DNA of 44,419 nucleotides from contig JACZJV010000170.1 of assembly GCA_014860355.1 (NCBI GenBank), positions 1-44,419 on the forward strand, written 5' to 3'. Below the pieces are notes generated by a model that did not search any database, was not told where the DNA came from, and was given only the letters and a program-made list of their open reading frames with translations. Positions within the stretch are counted from its first letter, which is position 1. Every line of letters starts with the position of its first letter. Below, piece by piece: positions 26,269-34,065 of this stretch. Made by a program: the position numbers and the translations under genes. Source of the stretch: Burkholderiales bacterium (GTDB taxonomy: Bacteria; Pseudomonadota; Gammaproteobacteria; Burkholderiales; SG8-39).

Positions 26269-28418
26269 GATTTCGCTCCTCCCGCCGCCGCGGGCTTGAT
26301 GCGGACTATCGTTTCGGTCAGGGCATTGCCGCCGCCGGCCGGGTCGAAGTCGTACAGCTTGCCGTGCTGCAGGCGCTGGTCGGCGACACCGACGCCGAGG
26401 GCGCGTGTGGCGAGCGGCACGGTCGCGCCGTAGCCGTGCAGCATGAAGACTGCTTCTCGGTGGATCAAGGGCGTGACCCGCGCCTTGATCTGTCCGACGT
26501 AGGCGCCGCCGCCGCTGATCTCGACCTCCTCGCCATCGCGTATGCCCAGCGGCCCCGCACGGTCGGGATGGATCCAGAGCAATTGCTCGGGGGCGATCTC
26601 CTTGAGCAGCGGATTGTTGAGGGACTGGCCGTGCGCCAGGGTCGACGGCCGCCCGAACAGCAGGTTGAAGCGCTCGCCCGTGGGTGCCTCCTTGACCTCA
26701 TAGGGCGGGAACGCGGGCAGGCCCGCCTTCTTCAGCAACTCGCTGTCGATCTCGATCTTGCCTGACGGCGTGAGGAACTTGAGCGCGTCGCGCGGCGCGA
26801 GCTTGGGTGCCGCGGCCAGGCTTACGACGCCCGATTCGCGCATCTCGGCCACGGTGACGCCGGTGCCCTCGAGCTGGTAGTTCCAGATTTCCTCGACGGT
26901 CTCGAAGTCGAGCGCTTCCTTGTTGCCCGAGCGCCGCAGGATTTCGCGGAAGATCCACCAGGCCGGGCGGCTGTCGAAGCGCGGGGCAATCGCCTGGTCG
27001 CGCATGACGAACACCGGCACCGGGCCGGGCAGGCCGGCGAGGATGTTGGCCCGTTCGAGGTAGGTCGACTCGGGCAGGATGACGTCGGCAAACCAGCCCG
27101 TTTCCGAATAGCGCACGTCGATCGAGACGATCAGCTTCAACTTGTCGAGCGCACGCTTCACCGCTTCGGCATCGGGCATGGCGGTGATCGGATCATGGCG
27201 GTAGGCGATGTAGGCGCCGACGCCGTAGGGCTGAGCGGTTTCCATGGCTGCGAACAACTGGTGCAGCATGCCGATGGCCGGGTCCCAGGTCGGATGGGTG
27301 GTGCCGGCGCCGTCGACCCGCGGCTCCGTGACCGCCGGTGCGCGCGCGGCCAGCGGCTTCAGGTTGTTGCGGCCGTAATACTGGGGCCGCTTGGCGATCA
27401 CGTAACCGCCCGGGGTCTCGAGATTTCCCATCAGGGCATTCAGGATCAGCGCCGTGCGGCTGACGTGGAACGACTGCTTGTGACGCGCGGTCATCCAGCC
27501 CGGATTGAAGATCACCTGCGGCGCCTGGCCAGCGATCTCAGTCACGAATTCGCGCAGCTGCTGCGCCGACACCCCGGTATGGCTTTCCTGCCATTCCGGC
27601 GTGGTGTCCTTCACCGCAGCGCGCAGCGCGTCCATGCCCGAGACGTAGCGCTCGACGAAATCCTTGTCGTAGGCTTCCTGCTTCAGCACCTCGTGGATGA
27701 TCGCGAGGTTCAGCGCATAGTCGCTGTTGGGGCGCACCTGCCAGTAGCGGGTGGCCCTGCAGGCCGTGGCGCTGGCGCGCGGATCGATGTAGGTGCAGCG
27801 CATTCCCCGGGACATCGCCGCCGTGAAGGCCTTGACTTCCTTGACCATCAGCGATTCGACGATGTTGCGGCCATAGAGCACCATGTGCTTGGCCTGGTTG
27901 AAGTCGGGCACCAGCGCGGCATGGCTGAAGCCGAAGATCGAGCGCGCGGCGTTGTGCACATTGCCGCCGCAGGTGGCGTCGTGGTTGAAGTAGTTCGGCG
28001 AGCCCAGCGCCTTCACGAAGGTGCGCGCGAGGTCGTTGAAGAAGCCGCCGCGGTCGGACAGCGCGATGCCGCGCGCGCCGTAGGCCTCGACGGTGTCCTT
28101 CAGCTTGTCCGCGATGTAGTTGAGCGCCTCGTCCCAGGATGCGCGCCGCCACTGGCCGGCGCCGCGCGCGCCGGTGCGGATCAGCGGCGTCTGCGGCCGC
28201 TGGTCGTCGTACTCGAAGGCGATTCCGGCAGCACCCTTCGCGCACAGGCTGGCGCCGATGGCCTTGTCGCGCGTATTGCCCTGCAGCCAGCTCACCTTGC
28301 CGTCCTCGACCGTGACTTCCATCGGGCAGCGCACCGCGCACATGCCGCACATACTATAGACCGTGCGCTTGCCGGGGACGCCCACGCTGCGCACGTTCGG
28401 TGCCATCTTGGTAGTCAT
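26265..28418 (-). CDS. Molybdopterin oxidoreductase catalytic subunit (DMSO-reductase superfamily)
   Basis: A 717-aa bis-MGD Mo/W enzyme. The N-terminal [4Fe-4S] motif is CGMCAVRC...C (Cys24, 27, 31, 59). The probable metal ligand is Cys150 in NHDATCGGNVHNA, a setting most like the PhsA/PsrA thiosulfate-polysulfide reductase branch; formate dehydrogenase-like activity cannot be excluded. LPESTYLERANI and the C-terminal molydop-binding domain (from about 585, including FGRPSTLAHGQSLNNP) are intact. There is no twin-arginine signal and no NrfD- or cytochrome-type anchor gene nearby, so the complex should be soluble and cytoplasmic, unlike most Phs/Psr enzymes. AAGGAGATTGC precedes the ATG at 28418. 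The substrate is unknown. Confidence 0.9.
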   Translation of the reverse strand: MTTKMAPNVRSVGVPGKRTVYSMCGMCAVRCPMEVTVEDGKVSWLQGNTRDKAIGASLCAKGAAGIAFEYDDQRPQTPLIRTGARGAGQWRRASWDEALNYIADKLKDTVEAYGARGIALSDRGGFFNDLARTFVKALGSPNYFNHDATCGGNVHNAARSIFGFSHAALVPDFNQAKHMVLYGRNIVESLMVKEVKAFTAAMSRGMRCTYIDPRASATACRATRYWQVRPNSDYALNLAIIHEVLKQEAYDKDFVERYVSGMDALRAAVKDTTPEWQESHTGVSAQQLREFVTEIAGQAPQVIFNPGWMTARHKQSFHVSRTALILNALMGNLETPGGYVIAKRPQYYGRNNLKPLAARAPAVTEPRVDGAGTTHPTWDPAIGMLHQLFAAMETAQPYGVGAYIAYRHDPITAMPDAEAVKRALDKLKLIVSIDVRYSETGWFADVILPESTYLERANILAGLPGPVPVFVMRDQAIAPRFDSRPAWWIFREILRRSGNKEALDFETVEEIWNYQLEGTGVTVAEMRESGVVSLAAAPKLAPRDALKFLTPSGKIEIDSELLKKAGLPAFPPYEVKEAPTGERFNLLFGRPSTLAHGQSLNNPLLKEIAPEQLLWIHPDRAGPLGIRDGEEVEISGGGAYVGQIKARVTPLIHREAVFMLHGYGATVPLATRALGVGVADQRLQHGKLYDFDPAGGGNALTETIVRIKPAAAGGAKS

Positions 28419-28654
28419 TGCAATCTCCTTGCCTCTTTATGCCTTGCCGCGGCCGGCTGCCAGTACAGCTTAGCCAAGCCTCGAATTGCTGTGACCTCGG
28501 GATATTACGAGGCTGGCCGCTGGGAAATTACGGGGCCCTGAGCCGGTGGGGCATAGTCGACCTCCGCGATCCCGGGCGCGGTGCACGGCAGGGCCGGAAT
28601 TCCCCCGGGTTCATGCTCGAGCACTTCCATACAATGGCCGGAGAAATCGGGCGA

Positions 28655-28668
28655 ATACCATCTGGTAT
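28655..28668. repeat. Palindrome ATACCA-TC-TGGTAT, possible operator
   Basis: Six-base arms ATACCA and TGGTAT are perfect complements around a 2-nt centre, the size expected for a dimeric helix-turn-helix regulator. It lies about 220 bp before the DUF3141 start and 240 bp from the Mo-subunit start. Confidence 0.45.
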
Positions 28669-28681
28669 GGGTACGCTGCGC

Positions 28682-28727
28682 GCAACGCAACTGGTGGCGT
28701 TCGAAATTTGCGTGGATATTGCGTTGC
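28682..28727. repeat. Spaced inverted repeat GCAACGCAA ... TTGCGTTGC
   Basis: Perfect 9-bp arms at 28682-28690 and 28719-28727 with a 28-nt spacer. It may be a regulator-binding pair or a long-loop hairpin in the 5' leader of the DUF3141 operon. No second copy was noticed. Confidence 0.45.
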
Positions 28728-28889
28728 ATCAACAATTGCCCATACGCGCCTAGTACTATTTTCGGCACGCAATCCGCAATACGAAAGAAAGGCTTACTGT
28801 CGGTTTCCCACCGATTCGCTATCCAGGAAAATCACCGGCGTCGCGACCTAGCCTGGCGCGGCGGCCGGTTTCGCCATGAGGAGCTGTTG

Positions 28890-31112
28890 ATGACCACCCC
28901 CGCATCAAATCTCGCCAACGCCTATACCGGTCTTTTCCAGCAGGGCCTGGAATACTGGGTAGATGCGGTCCAGCGCAGTGCGCTGTACCTGGACGCCATG
29001 CGCAAGCGCGGCAACATTTACATCGAGCACGCGGTGCAGGGCAAGCCGGCGCTGCTCAAGTTCAAGCACGAACTGCTGATCGACGGCAGGCAGCTGGAGC
29101 GGCCCTGCAACTATTCGCTGCTGCGCATCCTGCCGGACGCGGAGTACGCAACCAGACCCGACCAGCGTCCGATCGTGATCGTCGACCCGCGCGCCGGTCA
29201 CGGCCCGGGTATAGGCGGTTTCAAGCCGGACTCGCAGGTCGGCGTGGCGCTGCGCGCCGGACATCCGGTGTATTTCGTGACTTTCGCGCCCGACCCGGTC
29301 GAGGGCCAGCGCCTCGCCGATGTCGCCGCGGCCGAAGCCCATTTCATCGAGAAGGTGCGCGAACGCCACCCGGATGCGGGCAAGCCGGCGGTCATCGGCA
29401 ACTGCCAGGCCGGCTGGGCGATCGCCGCGCTGGCGGCACTGCGCCCCGAGATCATGGGTCCTATCGTGCTGAACGGCGCTCCCCTGTCCTACTGGGCCGG
29501 CTCGGCCAAGCAGAACCCGATGCGCTATTCGGGCGGGGTGCTGGGCGGCTCGTGGATGGCGGCGCTCGCGAGCGACATGGGCGCGGGCAAATTCGACGGC
29601 GCCCACCTGGTGAAAAATTTCGAGAGCGGCAACCCGGCGAACACCCTGTGGGCCAAGGACTACAATCTTTACAGCAAGATCGACAGCGAAGAAGCGCGCT
29701 TTCTCGATTTCGAGCGCTGGTGGGGCGGCTACTTCCGCATGACCGGCGAGGAAATCGAAGCCATCGTCAACAATCTGTTCGTCGGCAACAAGCTCGCGCG
29801 CGGGGAGATCGTGCGCGGCGGGCAGCGCATCGACCTGCGCAACATCACTGCGCCGGTGGTGGTGTTCGCGTCCTGGGGCGACGACATCACGCCGCCGCAG
29901 CAGGCGCTCAACTGGATCGTCGACGCATGGGGCGACGAGCGCGCGATCATCGCCGCGGGCAGGACTATCGTCTACATGCTGCACGAGAAAATCGGCCACC
30001 TGGGCATCTTCACCGGCGGCGCGGTCGCGCGCAAGGAGCACGACCAGATCGTGAACACGCTGGACGAGATCGAACGCCTGCCGCCGGGACTGTACGAAAT
30101 GGTCATCGACGAGAAGTCGGGCAGCGGGCGCTACGAGGATCTGGAGCACGGCGATTACACCGTTCACTTCGAGCTGCGCAAGATGGACGACATACTCGCG
30201 CTCGAACCCGACGGCCGCCAGGACGAGGCGGTTTTCAGCACCATCGCCAAGGTGTCCGAGCAGAACGAAGCGTTCTACAAGAACTACATCCGGCCCTTCG
30301 TGCAGGCAATGGTGAGCAAGCCCGCGGCCGAAATGCTGGGCGCGATGAGCGAGACGCGCACGCAGCGGCTGATGGCCTCCGATATCAATCCGTTTGCGAG
30401 CCTGGTCAGGAACTGGGCCGAAATCGCGCGCGCGAACCGCAGGCCCGCATCCGGCGACAACTATTACAGCGCGCTGGAACGGCGCAATTCCGGGCAGATC
30501 GTGAACACCCTGAACGCGTATCGCGACAGCCGCGACGGCGCCATCGTGAAATGGGTCGAGTACCTGTACGGCCCGTTCGCGCTGGGCGCGGTGTTCCCGC
30601 CGGATGCACCGGCCGAGGTGGCGGCGCGCGCGCGCGCCAGCACCGAGCTCGAGCAGGCACGGCTGGAGATCGGACCGATGATCCACGCCGGCGGATTTGC
30701 GCAGGCGCTGGCGCGCATCCTGGTCGCCCTGGTGACGGCGCGCGGCGCGGTCGAACGGCGCAGCGCGCATATCGGCAAACATATCCGCAGCTACCTGAGG
30801 GAGCACCGCGACGAGGTGCGCGCGCTGATCGGCGCCGAACCCATCGACTGGCCGGCGGTGATCAAGGCCCAGACGCGCGTGCTGATGCTCGAGCCGCAGC
30901 AGGCGATCGAGGCGATCCCGGCGCTCATCCCCCGGCAGGAGCAGCGCGAACTCGCCATAGTCATCGCGGCGAAGGCGCTGATGCTCGAACCCGAGCTGGG
31001 CAACGCGGACTCGAAGGTCGCGCGCCGGGTGAACCGGCTGCTCGGCGTGGACTACGCCGCGGCCGCGCGCAAGCTGGGACTAGCGCATGCACGTCACGCG
31101 AGCGCTGCTTGA
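28890..31112 (+). CDS. DUF3141 protein, PhaC-like alpha/beta hydrolase
   Basis: A 740-aa cytoplasmic protein of the DUF3141 family. The N-terminal half has an alpha/beta-hydrolase fold like that of class PhaC poly-hydroxyalkanoate synthases: the nucleophile elbow IGNCQAGW puts Cys172 where PhaC has its catalytic Cys, SWGDDITPP (328-336) supplies the Asp, and HEKIGHLGIF supplies His370, completing a Cys-Asp-His triad. The C-terminal half (about 400-740) is helical and unrecognised. Start ATG 28890 has GAGGAG eight bases upstream; the frame is open from 28581 but the extension is not protein-like. The next genes, phosphotransacetylase and acetate kinase, follow closely, pointing to acyl-CoA or storage-polymer metabolism. 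The exact reaction is unknown. Confidence 0.88.
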   Translation: MTTPASNLANAYTGLFQQGLEYWVDAVQRSALYLDAMRKRGNIYIEHAVQGKPALLKFKHELLIDGRQLERPCNYSLLRILPDAEYATRPDQRPIVIVDPRAGHGPGIGGFKPDSQVGVALRAGHPVYFVTFAPDPVEGQRLADVAAAEAHFIEKVRERHPDAGKPAVIGNCQAGWAIAALAALRPEIMGPIVLNGAPLSYWAGSAKQNPMRYSGGVLGGSWMAALASDMGAGKFDGAHLVKNFESGNPANTLWAKDYNLYSKIDSEEARFLDFERWWGGYFRMTGEEIEAIVNNLFVGNKLARGEIVRGGQRIDLRNITAPVVVFASWGDDITPPQQALNWIVDAWGDERAIIAAGRTIVYMLHEKIGHLGIFTGGAVARKEHDQIVNTLDEIERLPPGLYEMVIDEKSGSGRYEDLEHGDYTVHFELRKMDDILALEPDGRQDEAVFSTIAKVSEQNEAFYKNYIRPFVQAMVSKPAAEMLGAMSETRTQRLMASDINPFASLVRNWAEIARANRRPASGDNYYSALERRNSGQIVNTLNAYRDSRDGAIVKWVEYLYGPFALGAVFPPDAPAEVAARARASTELEQARLEIGPMIHAGGFAQALARILVALVTARGAVERRSAHIGKHIRSYLREHRDEVRALIGAEPIDWPAVIKAQTRVLMLEPQQAIEAIPALIPRQEQRELAIVIAAKALMLEPELGNADSKVARRVNRLLGVDYAAAARKLGLAHARHASAA

Positions 31113-31166
31113 GCCCGCCGGCAGCGGCTGCGCCAAGTGCCGGTTACCGATAGCGAGGCAGGGAAC

Positions 31167-32108
31167 ATGAAAGCAAAACACGAGAGGTACCAGAAGCTGA
31201 TCAACCGTTGCAGGAAGCTGCCGCCGACGCCGACGGCGGTCGCGCATCCCTGCGACCAGAGTTCCCTGGAGGGCGCGGTCGACGCGGCGAAGCTGGGATT
31301 GATCGCGCCCATCCTGGTGGGGCCGAAGGCGCGCATTCAGGCCGTGGCCAGGGAGTTCCGCATCGACATTGCGAAGCTTACGATCGTGGACGCCGAGCAC
31401 AGCCATGCCTCGGCAGAAAAAGCCGTGCAGCTGGTGCGCGAAGGCAGGGCCGAGGCCCTGATGAAAGGCAGCCTGCACACCGACGAGCTGATGGCTGCGG
31501 TGGTCAGGCGCGATACGGGCTTGCGCACTGCGCGCCGCATCAGCCACTGCTTCGTGCTGGATGTGCCCGGCCACGCCGAAGCGCTGATCATCACCGACGC
31601 GGCGGTCAACATCGCGCCCACGCTGAAGGACAAGATCCACATCGTGCAGAACGCCATCGACCTCGCGCATGCGCTCGGTTCGAAGGACGTGCGCGTGGCG
31701 ATCCTGTCGGCGATGGAAACGGTCAATCCGGACGTGCCCTCGACGATCGAGGCTGCCGCGCTGTGCAAAATGGCCGACCGCGGCCAGATCACCGGCGCGG
31801 TGCTCGACGGCCCGCTCGCGCTGGACAACGCCATCAACCTGCAGGCGGCCAGGATCAAGAAAATCGACTCGCCCGTTGCCGGCCGCGCCAATGTGCTGGT
31901 GGTGCCGGACCTCGAAGCCGGCAACATGCTCGCCAAGAGCCTCAGCTTCCTCGCCGGCGCGGATGCGGCAGGCATCGTGCTCGGTGCGCGCGTGCCCATC
32001 ATCCTGACCAGCCGCGCCGATACGGTAATCGCCCGGCTCGCCTCCTGCGCGGTGGCAGCGCTGGTGGCAAACGCACGGCGGCAAAGCAGCGCCAGGTCCA
32101 TCGGGTGA
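31167..32108 (+). CDS. Phosphate acetyl/butyryltransferase
   Basis: A 313-aa phosphotransacylase (PTA_PTB fold) that swaps CoA for phosphate on acetyl-CoA or a short acyl-CoA. Family marks are AEALMKGSLHTDELMAAV, HCFVLDVPG, ITDAAVNIAP and VPDLEAGNMLAKSL. It corresponds to the C-terminal half of the proteins annotated as bifunctional enoyl-CoA hydratase/phosphate acetyltransferase; the hydratase (MaoC) part is absent. Chain length (acetyl or butyryl) is not decidable by eye. ATG 31167 has CAGGGAAC just upstream. It lies 54 bp after the DUF3141 gene and 4 bp before acetate kinase, so the pair should form ATP from acyl-CoA or the reverse. Confidence 0.92.
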   Translation: MKAKHERYQKLINRCRKLPPTPTAVAHPCDQSSLEGAVDAAKLGLIAPILVGPKARIQAVAREFRIDIAKLTIVDAEHSHASAEKAVQLVREGRAEALMKGSLHTDELMAAVVRRDTGLRTARRISHCFVLDVPGHAEALIITDAAVNIAPTLKDKIHIVQNAIDLAHALGSKDVRVAILSAMETVNPDVPSTIEAAALCKMADRGQITGAVLDGPLALDNAINLQAARIKKIDSPVAGRANVLVVPDLEAGNMLAKSLSFLAGADAAGIVLGARVPIILTSRADTVIARLASCAVAALVANARRQSSARSIG

Positions 32109-32112
32109 CGCG

Positions 32113-33375
32113 ATGGCCGATGCGATACTGGTAGTCAACGCCGGTTCGTCCAGCCTCAAGTTCCAGGTATTTGAGCTGGAGGCCGACGCTTTGACCGTGC
32201 GCTTTCGCGGCCTGATCGACGGCATGGGCACGCGGCCGAATTTCGCGGTGAAGGACGCCGCGGGCGCCAGCGTCGTCGATCGACCGCTCAGTGCCGCCGA
32301 GGGCGGCGATCCGGCATCCTGCCTCGCCTTTCTCGGCGCCTGGCTGCGCGAGGCGGTTACTGGAAGCGAGGTGGTGGGCGTGGGTCATCGCGTGGTGCAT
32401 GGCGGCGCCAGGTACTCTGCGCCGGTACGCGTGGATGCGCAGCTGCTCGCCGAACTCGAGAAGTTCGTGCCGCTGGCGCCGCTGCATCAACCGCACAATC
32501 TCGCGCCGATCCGCGCGCTGATGGCCTCGCGGCCGGAACTGCCCCAGGTGGCCTGCTTCGACACCGCGTTTCACCGCACGCAGCCGATCGAGGCGGCACT
32601 GTTCGCGCTGCCCAGGCACTACTACGACGAAGGCGTGCTGCGCTATGGTTTCCACGGGCTCTCCTACGAGTACATCGCGGCGCAGCTCCCGCGCGTCGCG
32701 CCCGAAATCGCCGCCGGCCGGGTGGTGGTTGCGCATCTGGGCAGCGGCGTGTCGATGTGCGCGCTCGAGCGCGGCAGGAGCGTATGCAGCACCATGGGGT
32801 TCACCGCGCTGGACGGCTGCCCCATGGGCACGCGCTGCGGCGAACTCGACCCGGGTGTGGTGATCTATCTCGGGCGCGAGCGCGGCATGAGCTTCGACGC
32901 TATCGAGGCGCTGCTGTACAAGAAATCCGGGCTGCTGGGCATATCGGGCGTGTCCAACGACATGCGCGACCTGCTCGCATCGGATGCGCCCGGCGCCAGG
33001 CTCGCCGTGGACTTCTTCGTCTATCGCATCGCCTGCGAGCTGGGTTCGCTCGCGGCGGCCCTGGGCGGAATCGACGGCATCGTGTTCACCGCCGGCGTGG
33101 GCGAGAACAGCGCGCTGATCCGCGCGCGCATCTGCGAGCGCAGCGCCTGGCTCGGACTGGCGCTCGACACCGACGCCAACACCAGCGGAGGACCGCGCAT
33201 CAGCCGCGCCGGCAGCCGCGTATCGGCGTGGGTGATCCCGACCAACGAAGAGCTGATGATCGCGCGCCACACCCGCGAGCTGCTGGCGCAGGCCGCAGCC
33301 GGGAAACCCCAGCGGGAATCCGCCCGCGCCGCGCCGGTTCAGGATGCTTCCATCCGTCATGGATATGGACTTTAG
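32113..33375 (+). CDS. ackA: Acetate (short-chain acyl) kinase
   Basis: Transfers phosphate between acetyl-phosphate and ADP; 420 aa, slightly longer than the usual 400. Active-site residues can be placed: Asn9 (VVNAGSSSLKF), Arg93 (GHRVVHGG), Asp150 (CFDTAFH), His181 (GFHGLSYEY), Arg241 (MGTRCGELDPG) and Glu380 (TNEELMIARHT). The last 25 or so residues (from about AAAGKPQRES) look unlike the family and run into a relic of fabI, with the TAG stop at 33373-33375 falling inside the relic; the native C-terminus may have been altered by the same deletion. Butyrate or propionate kinase activity is possible, but the family is acetate kinase. Confidence 0.93.
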   Translation: MADAILVVNAGSSSLKFQVFELEADALTVRFRGLIDGMGTRPNFAVKDAAGASVVDRPLSAAEGGDPASCLAFLGAWLREAVTGSEVVGVGHRVVHGGARYSAPVRVDAQLLAELEKFVPLAPLHQPHNLAPIRALMASRPELPQVACFDTAFHRTQPIEAALFALPRHYYDEGVLRYGFHGLSYEYIAAQLPRVAPEIAAGRVVVAHLGSGVSMCALERGRSVCSTMGFTALDGCPMGTRCGELDPGVVIYLGRERGMSFDAIEALLYKKSGLLGISGVSNDMRDLLASDAPGARLAVDFFVYRIACELGSLAAALGGIDGIVFTAGVGENSALIRARICERSAWLGLALDTDANTSGGPRISRAGSRVSAWVIPTNEELMIARHTRELLAQAAAGKPQRESARAAPVQDASIRHGYGL

Positions 33376-33460
33376 CTGCGCCTACCTGGCCACCCCCTAT
33401 GCGCGGCGCCTTTCGGGCGAAACGCTCTACGTCGACGGCGGCGTCAACATCATGGCCTGA
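33359..33460 (+). pseudogene. fabI: 3'-terminal remnant of enoyl-[ACP] reductase fabI
   Basis: This 33-codon open stretch (ATG 33359 to TGA 33458-33460; the frame is also open to an ATG at 33344) encodes a peptide whose second half, ATPYARRLSGETLYVDGGVN and then IMA, matches the C-terminus of FabI-type reductases (A-x-Y-x-R-x-x-(S/T)-G, then YVDGG-NI). The NAD-binding Rossmann core and the catalytic Tyr/Lys, about 220 residues, are missing, so it cannot be an active reductase. It overlaps the 3' end of ackA in another frame and its TGA overlaps the ATG of the acetyltransferase by one base, the normal operon junction. A deletion between ackA and the end of fabI is the simplest explanation. Confidence 0.75.
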
Positions 33461-34065
33461 TGAGCGGAGCGAACTTGACTGACCCGTCGACAGAAAACGA
33501 TTTCACGCCCGTCACTGTGGCCCTGCGCAGCGGCCGGCGGGTCAAGCTGCGTACGATCGCCTCCGACGACGGCGAGGCTCTGCAGGCGGCGTTCGACCGC
33601 CTTTCCATGGAGTCGCGCTATATGCGCTTCATGACGCCGATGAGGGCGCTGCCCCCCTATATGCTGGAGCGCGCGGTCCACCCTGTCGCGGGCCGCGATC
33701 TGGCGCTGGTGGCGCTGGCCGACGCGCCAGGCGAGGAAACCGACGGCCGCATCGTCGCCGGCGCGCGCTACCTCGCGGACGCGGCGCTGCAAGGCTGCGA
33801 ATTCGGTATCGCGGTCGCCGATGACTGGTGCGGCCTGGGACTTGCTTCGCTGCTGATGCAGGAACTGATCAGGTCGGCGCGTGCGCGCGGGCTGAAATCC
33901 ATGGAAGGTTTTATACTGACCGGCAATACCCCTATGCGCAAACTCGCCAGGCGGCTGGGCTTTCAGGTGGCCGCAAGCGACGAGGGACCTGGGGTGGTGC
34001 GAATGTGCCTGGACCTGGGTTCGGCACAGGCCGGCGAAATGCAGGGCGGGCAGGATGCGGCGTAA
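33460..34065 (+). CDS. GNAT-family N-acetyltransferase
   Basis: A 201-aa acetyl-CoA-dependent acyltransferase. The acetyl-CoA loop is in FGIAVADDWCGLGLASLLMQ, followed by the helix GLKSMEGFILTGNTPMRKLARRLGF, which is typical GNAT motif A/B. The N-terminal blocks (RSGRRVKLRTIASDDGEAL, ESRYMRFMTP) resemble the GNAT domain of protein-lysine acetyltransferases (Pat), which modify acetyl-CoA synthetase and other enzymes. Its place behind phosphotransacetylase and acetate kinase fits control of acetate metabolism by lysine acetylation, but the substrate is inferred only. ATG 33460 overlaps the fabI-relic stop (TGATG). The 3' end overlaps the PPK2 start region by about 11 bases. Confidence 0.88.
   Translation: MSGANLTDPSTENDFTPVTVALRSGRRVKLRTIASDDGEALQAAFDRLSMESRYMRFMTPMRALPPYMLERAVHPVAGRDLALVALADAPGEETDGRIVAGARYLADAALQGCEFGIAVADDWCGLGLASLLMQELIRSARARGLKSMEGFILTGNTPMRKLARRLGFQVAASDEGPGVVRMCLDLGSAQAGEMQGGQDAA

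Larger units (their letters stand above)
28419..28889. promoter_or_regulatory. 471-bp divergent intergenic region with several palindromes
   Basis: It separates the molybdoenzyme operon (minus) from the DUF3141 operon (plus) and must contain both promoters. I see no clean sigma70 box pair on either strand and no credible gene. Symmetrical elements are a 10-bp palindrome TGCTCGAGCA (28614-28623), a 14-bp palindrome (28655-28668) and a spaced 9-bp inverted repeat (28682-28727). These suggest regulated promoters, unproven. Confidence 0.5.

Noticed and set aside
28719-28735. A possible FNR box near TTGCATCAAC
   Set aside because: It lacks the TTGAT-N4-ATCAA half-site symmetry; only one weak half resembles it.
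28505-28768. A small minus-strand frame of 87 codons in the divergent gap
   Set aside because: No ribosome-binding site or recognisable composition, and it overlaps the palindromic control elements.
28905-30806. A 633-codon minus-strand frame opposite the DUF3141 gene
   Set aside because: No motif, no ribosome-binding site, and the plus-strand protein has a coherent alpha/beta hydrolase fold.
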